Shown: positions 7,820 through 16,091, counted from the stretch's first letter. The stretch: DNA of 48,041 nt from Halorubrum sp. Hd13 (GCF_002252755.1 NZ_NHOY01000126.1:1-48041); one strand, 5' to 3'. Notes: generated from the letters alone by a model not told the origin. Numbers and translations: made by a program.

Positions 7820-8968
7820 ATGGCCTCGGATAACGTGCGCGACGACGGTCCCGCCGACCCCGCCGAGAGCGACTCGCCCGCCGACCCCGCCGAGAGCGAC
7901 GCGGCCGGAGCAGACGAGACGAGCGGGTCCGATCCCGCGTCGACTCGCCGAGGCCTCCTCCGCGCCGCGGCGGGTGCGACGGCCGCCGGCGCGGCGAGCA
8001 CGGCCGGCTGTCTCGGGATCACCACCCCGGCCGACACCGCCGCGCAGTACGGGCTGAGCGGGAACGTCTCGCACTTCGTCGGACCGAGCTGGCTCGCCGA
8101 GAACCGGGGGGACGTCGTCGTCCTCGACGCTCGCGACCCCGAGCGCTTCCGCGAGGAGCGGATCTACGGCGCCAGGCGCGTCCCGTTCGACGCGGTCACG
8201 CGCCGAGCGTCGACCGACGCCGGACTGGTCCCGGACGTCGAGGCGATCGCCGACGCGTTCGGTGAGGTCGGGGTGTCGCCCGACGACGACGTCCTCGTCT
8301 ACGGCGCCAGCGTCGGGTCGCGAGTCACCCGGACCGCGTTCGCGCTCGTCGCCTTGGGCCACGCCGGATCGGTCCGCGTCCTCAACGGCGGCCTCTCGGG
8401 CTGGAACGGTCGGCTCGGAACGGGCTCCCGCGACCGGGTCGAGCCGACCGAGTACGAGGCCGACCCCGCCGCGTCGGCGTGGGTCACCCGCGAGTGGCTC
8501 GCCGACCGCGTCGGGACGTTCAACGGCGACGGACCGGGGCTCGTCGACGTGCGCGTCCCGGAGGCGTACCTCGGAGCGCCCGCCGCCGACGCCCTGAATC
8601 CCGACAACGACCGCCACGGACATCTCCCCGGGGCGATCGGCGTCCACTGGGTCGGCAACGTCGACGGCCGGCGGATGACGGACCCGGGCGAGCTCGTGCA
8701 GCTGTACGAGAACCGGGCGGGGCTCGACCGCTCGGGCACCGTGGTCGTCTACGGCGACGACAACGTCGACCCCACGTCCACGTGGCTGACGCTGCGGGCG
8801 ATCGGCTTCGAGGACGTGCGGCTGTACGACGGCGGGTTCGGCGAGTGGTCGAACGTCGAGGGGGACCGCGGGCGGTACCCCGTCGAGACCAAGACGAGCG
8901 CCGTGATCGAGACGGAGGGGAGCGTCGGCGGCGACGACGGCGGCGGCGACTTCTCCTGTACCGGATGA
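7820..8968 (+). CDS. Tat lipoprotein with tandem rhodanese domains lacking catalytic cysteines
   Basis: This 382-residue protein starts immediately after the previous stop. The leader has two copies of PADPAESD, a Tat motif TRRGLLRAA (Arg43-44) and lipobox TAGC (Cys64). Two rhodanese domains follow: domain 1 with VVLDARDPERFREERIYGA, domain 2 with LVDVRVPEAYLG and HLPGAIGVHW. The active-site loops read VYGASVGSR and VYGDDNVDPTS, where the family has a cysteine after VVY; both are missing. A cysteine remains only at the C-terminal FSCTG. It may bind rather than transfer sulfur, or use that terminal Cys. Thiosulfate sulfurtransferase annotation by homology would therefore be misleading about activity. 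It is part of a three-gene operon on the external face. Confidence 0.88.
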   Translation: MASDNVRDDGPADPAESDSPADPAESDAAGADETSGSDPASTRRGLLRAAAGATAAGAASTAGCLGITTPADTAAQYGLSGNVSHFVGPSWLAENRGDVVVLDARDPERFREERIYGARRVPFDAVTRRASTDAGLVPDVEAIADAFGEVGVSPDDDVLVYGASVGSRVTRTAFALVALGHAGSVRVLNGGLSGWNGRLGTGSRDRVEPTEYEADPAASAWVTREWLADRVGTFNGDGPGLVDVRVPEAYLGAPAADALNPDNDRHGHLPGAIGVHWVGNVDGRRMTDPGELVQLYENRAGLDRSGTVVVYGDDNVDPTSTWLTLRAIGFEDVRLYDGGFGEWSNVEGDRGRYPVETKTSAVIETEGSVGGDDGGGDFSCTG

Positions 8969-10029
8969 GCGAGAGCGGCTCAGACGGTCCGCCCGACCGA
9001 ATCGTCGCGGTCCCCTGCGAGGGCGACGACGCGCTCGCGCTGTTCGCGCTCGCCGACGGCGAGCCCCTCGGCGAGGTCCCGGTCGGCAGCCACCCGGTCC
9101 ACGCGACGACCCGCGGGGGACGGACGTTCGTCGCGACGATGGGCGAGCGAGCGGTCACGGCGGTCGACGCGGACGGCGCCGTCTCGCGGGTCGAGACGGG
9201 CGTGCTCGGCCCCTCGCACTTCGCGACCGCGAACGGGGAGCTGTTCGTCTCCTGTACCGCCGGCGACGCGCTCGCCGTCGTCGACCCCGAGTCGCTGACC
9301 CTCGTCGCCCGGATCGGGGTCGGCGCCGAGCCCCACGAGGTCGCCGTCTCTCAGGACGGCGATCGGCTCTACGCCGGCAGCCGCCGGGAGGGCGTCGTCG
9401 ACGTCGTCGACCCCGCGGCCCGCGAGCGACTCGGCGCCGTCGATGTCGGTCCCGACGCCCGAGTGCAGGGCGTCGCGGTCGGCCCCGAGGGCGACCGCGG
9501 CTACGCCGTGGATCAGGCGGGCGCCCGCGTCGTCGCGTTCGATACGGAGGGAGTCGACGCGCCGGGAGGGGCCGACGCGCCGGGAGGGGCCGACGCGGCG
9601 GGAGGCGCCGACGAGCCGGGCGACGCCTCCGACGCTTCCGTCCTCGGCGAGGCCGCGGTCGGCGCGGACCCGTACGACCTCGTCGTCACCGCGGACCGGG
9701 TGTTCGTCCCCGGCCGCGGCGACGGCGTCGTCCACGAGTTCGACCGCGACCTCGGGCTCGCGGCGGTCCACGAGGGGTTCGACCGGCCCGTCGACCTGCT
9801 CAGGATCGGCGGCGAGCGGTGGGTGCTCGACGCGGCCGCCGACGGCCTCCGTTCGCTTTCGGGCGCGATCGTCGACACCCCGGCGCCGGGGCTCGCCGCG
9901 ACCCGCGTCGGCGACCGGCTGGTCGTCTCGCACTACGACGACGACCGGGTCTCGCTCGTCGACGTCTCGCGGGGTCCGATATGGACGGCGGAGACGGGCG
10001 CGTACCCCTTCGGGTCCGTCGTGGTCTGA
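8965..10029 (+). CDS. Beta-propeller protein (YVTN/NHL type), no signal peptide
   Basis: This 354-residue propeller begins with an ATGA overlap on the preceding stop, showing translational coupling. Blades are visible as repeats such as LFVSCTAGDALAVVDPESLTLVARI and VGAEPHEVAVSQDGDRLYAGSR. No Tat or Sec signal is seen, so it seems cytosolic, in contrast to the first propeller of the operon. A low-complexity insertion (residues about 198-220) made of ADAPGG-like repeats comes from an 18-bp tandem repeat. Cysteines occur at VPCEG and VSCTAG. The function is unknown; partnership with the two lipoproteins is implied only by the operon. Confidence 0.82.
   Translation: MSESGSDGPPDRIVAVPCEGDDALALFALADGEPLGEVPVGSHPVHATTRGGRTFVATMGERAVTAVDADGAVSRVETGVLGPSHFATANGELFVSCTAGDALAVVDPESLTLVARIGVGAEPHEVAVSQDGDRLYAGSRREGVVDVVDPAARERLGAVDVGPDARVQGVAVGPEGDRGYAVDQAGARVVAFDTEGVDAPGGADAPGGADAAGGADEPGDASDASVLGEAAVGADPYDLVVTADRVFVPGRGDGVVHEFDRDLGLAAVHEGFDRPVDLLRIGGERWVLDAAADGLRSLSGAIVDTPAPGLAATRVGDRLVVSHYDDDRVSLVDVSRGPIWTAETGAYPFGSVVV
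9556..9627 (+). repeat. 18-bp tandem repeat inside the second propeller gene
   Basis: Four successive 18-bp units begin at 9556, 9574, 9592 and 9610; the first two are identical (starting GACGCGCCGGGAGGGGCC) and the last two diverged. They encode repeated Ala-Asp-Ala-Pro-Gly-Gly and keep the frame, so copy number could vary without breaking the gene. Confidence 0.85.
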
Positions 10030-10127
10030 GCGCGGTCCGGCGGTCGGGGCCGCGAACCGCCGTCACAGACACCGGGGAACGCTGCCGATGCCCGCGGAGC
10101 AATCAGCGGACCGCTCGACCACGCGGT

Positions 10128-10511
10128 ATGAAGGTCGCTTACGTCTTCGCGACGGCCGGACAGACCATCGACTACGTGCTCGGGGACATGATCCTCCCGC
10201 AGCTGGAGGCCGACGCGCACGGCGCCGACGTGGTCGGGATGTTCTTCTTCCACGATAACACCTACGCGCTCCGCGAGGGCGACCCGCTGGGACAGCGGCT
10301 CGCCGACGTGGCGGCCGATCGGGACATCCTCCTCATGCTTTGCGATCAGTGCGCGACCCGCCGCGGGCTCGCCGAGTTCGACCGCACCGACGAGCACGGC
10401 CGGGACCGGTACGAGCCGACGAACACGGTCGAGGGCGCGACCGTCGGCTGCTTCCCCGACCTCTACGCGGCGCTCGGCGAGGTCGGCGTCGACCACGTGA
10501 TCACGCTGTAG
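10128..10511 (+). CDS. DsrE-like small sulfur-relay protein
   Basis: This 127-residue protein opens with a DsrE/DsrF-type first strand and helix (MKVAYVFATAGQ), a flavodoxin-like small fold. Possible sulfur-carrying cysteines are Cys72 and Cys75 in LCDQCATRRG, near the place of the DsrE active cysteine, and Cys108 in VGCFPDLYAAL. Members pass persulfide to TusA-like carriers in sulfur relays (family knowledge). It follows the propeller gene by 98 bases with no clear promoter, so it is probably the last gene of the operon. The ATG at 10128 begins the fold exactly. The subfamily (classical DsrE or another DsrE-related group) cannot be fixed by eye. Confidence 0.8.
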   Translation: MKVAYVFATAGQTIDYVLGDMILPQLEADAHGADVVGMFFFHDNTYALREGDPLGQRLADVAADRDILLMLCDQCATRRGLAEFDRTDEHGRDRYEPTNTVEGATVGCFPDLYAALGEVGVDHVITL

Positions 10512-10597
10512 GCGAGGGACCGCAGGGCGAGAAGGCCGGGTCCGGAAAGACAGGGCGAGAAGGCCGGGCCCGGAAGGACGCGGGCCGAGAAGGTCCG

Positions 10598-11212
10598 CTA
10601 GATCTCGAAGTCGGGCGTGTCGAACGCGCCCTCGTCGGCCTCGACGTCGTAGCCCTCGATCGCGGTGAGCGCGACGTCGAGCGTCGTCTCCGGGTCCCAC
10701 CGTCCCGTGTTGATCGCGAGGTCGTAGATGGAGCGGTCGGAGAGGTCGATCCCGTAGTACGACTTGTACCGCTTCTCCTCTATCACCTCGCGGACCTGCA
10801 TCTCGGAGGTCATCTCCTCGCGGTCGAGCGTCCGGTCGGCGCGCACCTCGTCGGGCGCGTCGAGCCAGATCCGGACGTCGGCGCGGTTGCCGGCGATCCA
10901 GCCGGCGAGGCGCGACTCCAGGATGAACGCCTTGTTCGCGGCGCCCCACTTCTCGGCGATCCGGCGGAGCCGGCGGTCGAGCGCGCGGTCGATCTCCTCG
11001 GACTCGCCCGTCTTCGCGATGAGCTGCGAGAGGCTCATGTCGCGCTCGGCGGCGATCTCGCGGAACAGCTCCCCGCCGGAGACGTAGCCGCAGTCGAGCG
11101 CCTCCGCGAGCGCCTCGACCAGCGTCGTCGCCCCGCAGCCCGGCGGGCCGGAGACGGTGACGAACAGGTTGCGGTCGATCTCCCGCTCCGCCGTCGGCGA
11201 GGTTCCACTCAT
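10598..11212 (-). CDS. Archaeal cytidylate kinase-like NMP kinase with degenerate P-loop
   Basis: This 204-residue protein resembles archaeal CMP kinases: VTVSGPPGCG at the N-terminus, GYVSGGELFREIA, the helix [25 protein letters not shown] and a nucleoside-monophosphate binding segment VRIWLDAPDEVRADR. The P-loop reads GPPGCGATT, with Ala28 where the usual Lys stands. Some archaeal CMP kinases also lack this lysine (they have GSGTTT), so activity is not excluded. It may be a paralogue with another role. The ATG at 11212 has a GTTTATCC box about 27 bases upstream, fitting leaderless transcription. It converges on the DsrE-like gene, 86 bases between stops. Confidence 0.82.
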   Translation of the reverse strand: MSGTSPTAEREIDRNLFVTVSGPPGCGATTLVEALAEALDCGYVSGGELFREIAAERDMSLSQLIAKTGESEEIDRALDRRLRRIAEKWGAANKAFILESRLAGWIAGNRADVRIWLDAPDEVRADRTLDREEMTSEMQVREVIEEKRYKSYYGIDLSDRSIYDLAINTGRWDPETTLDVALTAIEGYDVEADEGAFDTPDFEI

Positions 11213-11511
11213 ACGTGCGGCGCCACGGACGGATCGCGGATAAACGGGGCGGTTCGCGCACCGCTGCCGGGGGCGCGTCCCGCACGCCGCCGGAAGCGGT
11301 CGGCTCCACCGACACAACGGCTCTGTTGAAATCGTCAGTGAGTGACACTCTCTGGCTGCTGTATATATAGAGAATGGATGCAGTAGACGGAAATTACGCT
11401 CACTAGGGGTGTGGCTATGCCGCTACCAACCGCAGATTGCAGAGACAAAAGACGATTAAAACATGCTATACGTTCTCCGTTCGATTTCAGATACACGAGA
11501 GGATGTCATAA

Positions 11512-11690
11512 GAAGGTAGGACTCTGGACAAACGCTGTCGGCCTCCGCATCAGTGTTGTAGGCACCCTATTGCTTTTTTGCATACGACTGACCGGTATCG
11601 GCTATACGGGACCTCGGATCGATAGCGGTGGCGTATCTCGGCCTCATTCTCCTCGGGGTATCAGTCACCGAAGTCGCACTACTGGTGTAG
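11512..11690 (+). pseudogene. Possible frameshifted remnant of a small membrane protein
   Basis: Two adjacent frames each give a membrane-like stretch: 11512-11615 reads GLRISVVGTLLLFCIRLTG, and the neighbouring frame up to the stop at 11688-11690 reads IAVAYLGLILLGVSVTEV. In the second frame a stop at 11589-11591 prevents an intact gene, so one frameshift near 11600-11620 would join them into a two-helix protein. The intact two-helix gene at 11850 lies just downstream. This could also be chance hydrophobicity in AT-rich DNA. Confidence 0.3.
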
Positions 11691-11820
11691 ACCAACCTGA
11701 TTGACACGGATTTTACAGTATCAAGATGGCCGGTTCGATAATTGAGTGACCGACCTGCGCCGTGTGTTTTCCACGGGCAGTAAACTAACAGCTAAAAGAG
11801 GTTTTTGAGCATTCAAGCGT

Positions 11821-11827
11821 ATTATAC
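11821..11827 (+). promoter_or_regulatory. TATA box for leaderless gene at 11850
   Basis: ATTATAC lies 23-29 bases before the GTG at 11850, the spacing expected for a leaderless archaeal transcript, and supports GTG 11850 as the start over the TTG at 11805. Confidence 0.5.
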
Positions 11828-11849
11828 AAAACCGGGTGTACGACTCACT

Positions 11850-12092
11850 GTGAGCGCTGTTCCAGAACCACAGTCTATCACAGACTACGTCGCAGATGGT
11901 GCACGTATCGCGGCAATCCTGCTTATTTGGGGTGTGATCGCTGCGTTTTTCAGTTACGGTGTGACCGAGTTCACAAGTTCTTTCGAGCGAGTGTTCACGC
12001 AGCTTGGTGAACTGTTGATTGTAGTGGGCTTTCTTAATGCCCTCCTCTATATGCTCTACCGTACTGTCGATTACTGGCATGAAACAGCGTGA
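11850..12092 (+). CDS. Small two-helix membrane protein, unknown
   Basis: This 80-residue protein begins at a GTG (MSAVPEPQSITDYV). Two hydrophobic helices are visible: ARIAAILLIWGVIAAFFSYG and LGELLIVVGFLNALLYMLYR, separated by a short TEFTSSFERVF loop. Composition is less acidic and the DNA less G+C-rich than the neighbours, in keeping with an accessory island. It is followed 45 bases later by a Tat lipoprotein on the same strand. I do not recognise a family; a role in the membrane with that lipoprotein is possible. Confidence 0.6.
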   Translation: MSAVPEPQSITDYVADGARIAAILLIWGVIAAFFSYGVTEFTSSFERVFTQLGELLIVVGFLNALLYMLYRTVDYWHETA

Positions 12093-12137
12093 CGACGCCA
12101 CTTACGTATCGAACGATATACCGAAAATGGATTGTGT

Positions 12138-12740
12138 ATGGAAAAACGCACACGAAACGAACCATTTCGTTCTGTTGTGAGCCCTCCCCTTTCGCGTCGA
12201 CGGTTCCTTTCGGTCTATGCGACTGGCGGTTTCGTCTCTCTCACGGGGTGTTCGACCATCGACCGGTCGGACGAGTCTGTCGACGGAGTAGTCTGGCAAA
12301 AGAAAGTCCAGGTCGAACTCACCCAGACGGAGGGATCTGTTTTGACCGATATCCTTCGATTACAGTTTGACCGCGATCGAGACGAGGTCTTCGGGGTTTT
12401 CGATCCGGAGTACGTTGATGGAGCCATTAACGATGCATCGGTTGCCGTCTCATCGGAATTGCACGATACCCTAACGACTGAGTTCGATCGAGTGAATTAC
12501 AAAATCAAACTGGGACCGGTGAACGATGCGGGTGACCACGTCCATGCGCAGGCCCATCGTACTGCGTTCAACGAACTCCCCCTTGCTGGACACGCGTCTG
12601 TCGAGAAGTTCTGGGTAGAGGAGACTGACGATCTCCGCGTGGGGTACGTTCGCCCGAAAGAGACCGAACCCCCGAGTCAGCCACCATCCACTTGTGACAT
12701 TAGTCGCTTCAACCTCGGTGCGAACTACGACAGGTACTGA
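12138..12740 (+). CDS. Tat-signal lipoprotein, unknown function
   Basis: This 200-residue protein has a clear Tat signal SRRRFLSVYATGG and a lipobox SLTGC near residue 38, so it would be exported folded and anchored in the membrane by lipid. The mature part shows no familiar motif; it contains single strands such as VVWQKKVQVELTQ and a His/Ala segment HVHAQAHRTAFNELP, and ends with a Pro-rich tail and one Cys. The ATG at 12138 is chosen over nearby TTG (12132). Lower G+C and more mixed codon use than the flanks suggest acquisition. No function is assigned. Confidence 0.75.
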   Translation: MEKRTRNEPFRSVVSPPLSRRRFLSVYATGGFVSLTGCSTIDRSDESVDGVVWQKKVQVELTQTEGSVLTDILRLQFDRDRDEVFGVFDPEYVDGAINDASVAVSSELHDTLTTEFDRVNYKIKLGPVNDAGDHVHAQAHRTAFNELPLAGHASVEKFWVEETDDLRVGYVRPKETEPPSQPPSTCDISRFNLGANYDRY

Positions 12741-12798
12741 CCGGGTGGGCTAACCCAAGACCGCCCCAGAGACTGTATCGGTGAATCACCACACCGAC

Positions 12799-12890
12799 CT
12801 ATTCGAGCCATTTCTTTCTGGTAAGGGCCCAGAGCGCCATACGCGCCCCGTAGTCAGCATAGCCTCTCCAAACGAGAAGCGACCGAAGAG
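12799..12890 (-). pseudogene. Possible C-terminal fragment of a lost gene
   Basis: On the minus strand the frame ending at 12799 reads RGYADYGARMALWALTRKKW, which looks protein-like (aromatic-rich, ending with basic residues) and unlike usual antisense shadows. There is no start and no upstream coding in the less G+C-rich part. It lies at the right edge of the accessory island, just before the helicase gene, where gene remnants are common. Evidence is weak. Confidence 0.2.
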
Positions 12891-12942
12891 TTCCACAGAA
12901 CCGACACAACCGATATGCCTCCGCGCGCCCACGTACGTGACA

Positions 12943-15774
12943 GTGAGCGAACTCACGGAACGCGGCGCGGAACGCCCCTCGGCGCGGGCGCTCCTCTGCG
13001 AGACCCTCGCCGGTAACGACTCCCCCTCCGTCGAGTTCGACCCGGAGACGGTGCCGCTCCCGGACGGCGACGTGCTCGACCGGCTCTCGCCGCCGGTCCG
13101 CCGGTGGTGGGTCTCGGAGTTCGGCGCGTACGTCGGCGAGAACGGCGGCTTCTTCACCCCGCCGCAGCGCGAGGCGATCCCCCACGTCGACGAGGGGCGG
13201 AACTGCCTCGTCGCCGCGCCGACCGGCAGCGGCAAGACGCTCGCCTCCTTCACCGCCGTGCTCGACGACCTCTTCGCCCGGGAGCGAGCCGGAGAGCTGG
13301 AGAACTCGGTCTACTGCCTGTACGTCTCGCCGCTGAAGTCGCTCGCGAACGACATCAAGCGCAACCTGGAGGTCCCGATCGAGGGGATCGCGGCGGAGAC
13401 GTGCTCCGGAGACTGGGACGGAGAGGGAGACGGGGACGGGGACGCACACGACCCCGGCGTCCGGCAGGCGATCCGCCACGGCGACACGAGCAAGGCCGAC
13501 CGGCAGGCCATGCTGGCGGAGACGCCGCACGTGCTCAACACCACGCCGGAGACGCTGGCGATCCTGCTCAACTCCCCGAAGTTCAAGGAGAAGCTCCGGA
13601 CCGTCGAGTACGTCATCGTCGACGAGATCCACTCGCTGGCGGCGAACAAGCGCGGCACCCACCTCTCCGTCTCGCTGGAGCGGCTGACGGAGCTGGCCGA
13701 CGGGTCGCCGACCCGCATCGGCTGTTCCGCGACGGTCGAGCCGCTCGACGAGGTCGCCGAGTTCCTCGTCGGCCGCGAGCGCGTCGCCGGCGGGGTCGGC
13801 GACGAGTCCGGCCTCGAACCCCGACCGTACGAGCTGGTGGACGCGCGGTTCGTCCGGGAGTTCGACCTGGAGCTTCGCACCCCGGCGGCCGACCTGATAC
13901 ACACCCCCCGGTCGGCCGTCACCGACCGCTTCTACGACGCGCTCCACGAGCTTATCGCCGACCACGAGAACACGCTGGTGTTCACGAACTCCCGCTCCGG
14001 CGCGGAACGCACCCTGCAGGAGCTCCGCGAGCGGTACGGTTACGACGAGTCGGACTCGGGCTGTCACCACGGGAGCCTCGGCGAGGGGCAACGCACTCGG
14101 ATCGAGGAGGGGCTGAAGGCGGGTGACCTGGACGTGGTCACCACGTCGACGAGCCTGGAGCTCGGGATCGACATGCCCCACCTCGACCTGGTCGTGCAGG
14201 TGGGCTCGCCGAAGTCGGTCGCGGCGCTGCTCCAGCGCGTCGGCCGCGCGGGCCACAGCCCCGGCGAGACGGTCGAGGGGCGGGTGTTCGCACTGGACCG
14301 CGACGAGCTGGTCGAGTGCGCGGCGATGCTCGCCCGCGCCGAGGACGGCTTCGTCGACCGCGTCTTCCTCCCCGAGGGCGCCTACGACGTGGCCGCCCAG
14401 CACGTGTACGGGATGGCGATAAACCGGATCCGTCCCGACCGCGAGGTCCGCGAGATCCTCCGGCGCGCCCACCCGTACCGCGACTTCGGCGAGGCCGACT
14501 ACGAGCGGCTGATGCGGTACCTCACAGCGGACTACGAGGGGCTCGCGGACCGCAACGTCTACCCGAAGGTGTGGCGCGACGAGAACGACCCGCCGGGCGG
14601 GGAGCACCACCACGAAGAACATCCCGTAGGCGAACTCCTCGTGGGGAAGCGCGGCCGGCTGGCGCGGGTGATCTACATGACGAACGTGGGGACGATCCCG
14701 GACTCGTTCAGCTGTCAGGTGCTCACGCGCGACGGGGAGCCGGTCGGGACGCTCGACGAGAGCTACCTCGACACGCTCGATCCGGGCGACGTGTTCGCGC
14801 TGGGCGGCGAGCGGTTCGCCTTCCGGTACCGCCGCGGCTCGAAGGTGTACGTCGACCGGACGAGCGAGCGCCCGACCGTCCCCTCGTGGTACTCCGAGCG
14901 GCTCCCGCTCTCCTACGACCTCGCGCGCGAGGTGCTCGCGTTCCAAGGCGAGCTGCTCGACCGGCTCCGGGACGGGGGGCCGCCCGCGGTCCGCGCGTGG
15001 CTCCGGGAGTTCCCTCTCGACGGGAGCGCGGTCCGCGCGATCACCCGGATGTACGACGAACAGGTCGCGTACGCCGGCGCCGAGAGCGTGCCCACCCCCG
15101 GGCGGCTCGTCGTCGAGGAGGAGCTCGACCGCGCCGAGTACAAGCGCCGGTTCTACGTCCACTCGAACTACGGCCGGCGGTTCAACGACGGCCTCTCGCG
15201 GCTCGTCGGGGCCCGGGTCGCGAACCGCACGGACGCGAACGTCGCGGTCGCGGTCGCCGACCGCGGCTTCTCGCTCGCGCTCCCGCTGAACCGCAAGGTC
15301 GACGTCGGCGGGATCCTCCGGGAGCTGTCCCCCGACACCGTCCGCGAGGACCTCCGGGAGGCGGTGCAGGGGACCGACCTCCTCCAGCGCTACTTCCGCA
15401 TCGACGCGGCCCGCTCGCTGCTCATCCTGAAGCGGTACAAGGGGTACGAGAAGACGGCGGCCGAACAGCAGGTGTCGGCGGAGATGCTGCTCTCGTTCGC
15501 GGAGGGGCTCGACGAGTTCGCCGTCACCGAGGAGACGTACCGCGAACTGTTGGAGGACCGGCTCGACCTCGCCGGCATCCGCGAGGTGCTCGTCGGGGTC
15601 GCCGACGGCGACGTCGATGTCGTGCACCACACCGTCGACTCGCCGGCCCCGCTCTCGTTCGGGCTCGCGACGCTCGTCGACTCCGACACGGTGCTCGCCG
15701 ACGACGAGTCGGCGGTCCTCCGGGAGTTCCACGCCCGCGTCACGGAGTCGATCGAGGACGGCGACGGCGAGTGA
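12943..15774 (+). CDS. Lhr-type ATP-dependent superfamily 2 helicase
   Basis: This 943-residue protein is a large helicase related to Lhr, a 3'-5' DNA/RNA-DNA translocase used in DNA repair (family knowledge). Seen here: Q-like motif FFTPPQREAIP (70-80), Walker A APTGSGKT (92-99), motif Ia YVSPLKSLANDIK, DEIH box (VIVDEIHSL), motif III GCSATVEPL, and in RecA domain 2 TTSTSLELGIDMP and QRVGRAGHSPGE. The C-terminal half carries the winged-helix and Lhr-specific beta-rich region. A DGDGDGDAHD acidic insertion sits near residue 170. No ATG begins in frame near the domain; the GTG at 12943 (or 12937) starts MSELTERG. An open extension to 12781 has island-like composition and is rejected. Confidence 0.92.
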   Translation: MSELTERGAERPSARALLCETLAGNDSPSVEFDPETVPLPDGDVLDRLSPPVRRWWVSEFGAYVGENGGFFTPPQREAIPHVDEGRNCLVAAPTGSGKTLASFTAVLDDLFARERAGELENSVYCLYVSPLKSLANDIKRNLEVPIEGIAAETCSGDWDGEGDGDGDAHDPGVRQAIRHGDTSKADRQAMLAETPHVLNTTPETLAILLNSPKFKEKLRTVEYVIVDEIHSLAANKRGTHLSVSLERLTELADGSPTRIGCSATVEPLDEVAEFLVGRERVAGGVGDESGLEPRPYELVDARFVREFDLELRTPAADLIHTPRSAVTDRFYDALHELIADHENTLVFTNSRSGAERTLQELRERYGYDESDSGCHHGSLGEGQRTRIEEGLKAGDLDVVTTSTSLELGIDMPHLDLVVQVGSPKSVAALLQRVGRAGHSPGETVEGRVFALDRDELVECAAMLARAEDGFVDRVFLPEGAYDVAAQHVYGMAINRIRPDREVREILRRAHPYRDFGEADYERLMRYLTADYEGLADRNVYPKVWRDENDPPGGEHHHEEHPVGELLVGKRGRLARVIYMTNVGTIPDSFSCQVLTRDGEPVGTLDESYLDTLDPGDVFALGGERFAFRYRRGSKVYVDRTSERPTVPSWYSERLPLSYDLAREVLAFQGELLDRLRDGGPPAVRAWLREFPLDGSAVRAITRMYDEQVAYAGAESVPTPGRLVVEEELDRAEYKRRFYVHSNYGRRFNDGLSRLVGARVANRTDANVAVAVADRGFSLALPLNRKVDVGGILRELSPDTVREDLREAVQGTDLLQRYFRIDAARSLLILKRYKGYEKTAAEQQVSAEMLLSFAEGLDEFAVTEETYRELLEDRLDLAGIREVLVGVADGDVDVVHHTVDSPAPLSFGLATLVDSDTVLADDESAVLREFHARVTESIEDGDGE

Positions 15775-15798
15775 GCGTCGACGTCGGAGCGCGCCCGC

Positions 15799-15987
15799 TC
15801 ACGGTCGCGGGGGCTCCGAGGGGATCACGTCCGGAAGCCCGTCGAGGATCAGCGTGGTGTAGTGGAGGGACACGGCGAGGGCGACCACCGAAAGAAGCAG
15901 GAGGAACAGCAGGATCAGTCGCTCGTCGCTCCGGACGACGGCGCGGGCGTCGCCGGCGATTTCCGAGATAGATCCGCCGATCGGCAT
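15799..15987 (-). CDS. Small single-pass membrane protein, unknown
   Basis: This 62-residue protein has one strong membrane helix (LILLFLLLLSVVALAVSL) after a short charged N-terminus (GDARAVVRSDER) and a Pro-rich tail. A TTTTACC box about 27 bases upstream of the ATG at 15987 (forward positions 16011-16020) supports a real leaderless gene. It converges on lhr with 24 bases between stops. I recognise no family. Confidence 0.7.
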   Translation of the reverse strand: MPIGGSISEIAGDARAVVRSDERLILLFLLLLSVVALAVSLHYTTLILDGLPDVIPSEPPRP

Positions 15988-16091
15988 CGCCCGCTCGTAC
16001 GCGCCCGGTACGGTAAAAGGGTCGCACGACGCGAGTCGGAACCGCGTTACACGGAGCGAGTCGGTCGGCGGTCGCCGCCGACTGCCGCCGG

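Larger units (their letters stand above)
11213..11849. other. AT-richer intergenic stretch at the left edge of an accessory island
   Basis: From about 11330 the composition turns clearly AT-richer than the flanks and codon use loses the G/C third-position bias. Besides the possible gene remnant at 11512-11690, I see only promoter-like sequence: TATATATAG near 11361-11370 and ATTATAC at 11821-11827. No intact gene with a convincing product is visible before 11850. Confidence 0.55.

Noticed and set aside
11805-11849. TTG start extending the small membrane protein
   Set aside because: This extension would run through the TATA box at 11821-11827; the GTG at 11850 has correct promoter spacing.
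12781-12942. N-terminal extension of the Lhr helicase to 12781
   Set aside because: Composition is island-like, the residues match no helicase feature, and the gene-like sequence begins at GTG 12943.
12799-15732. A very long minus-strand open frame opposite the helicase
   Set aside because: Its translation is Arg/Val/His-rich without motifs and mirrors the high third-position G+C of the helicase gene. Similar antisense frames cover 30153-33323 and 40432-43464. Only its last 30 codons (12799-12890) look protein-like and are listed separately.
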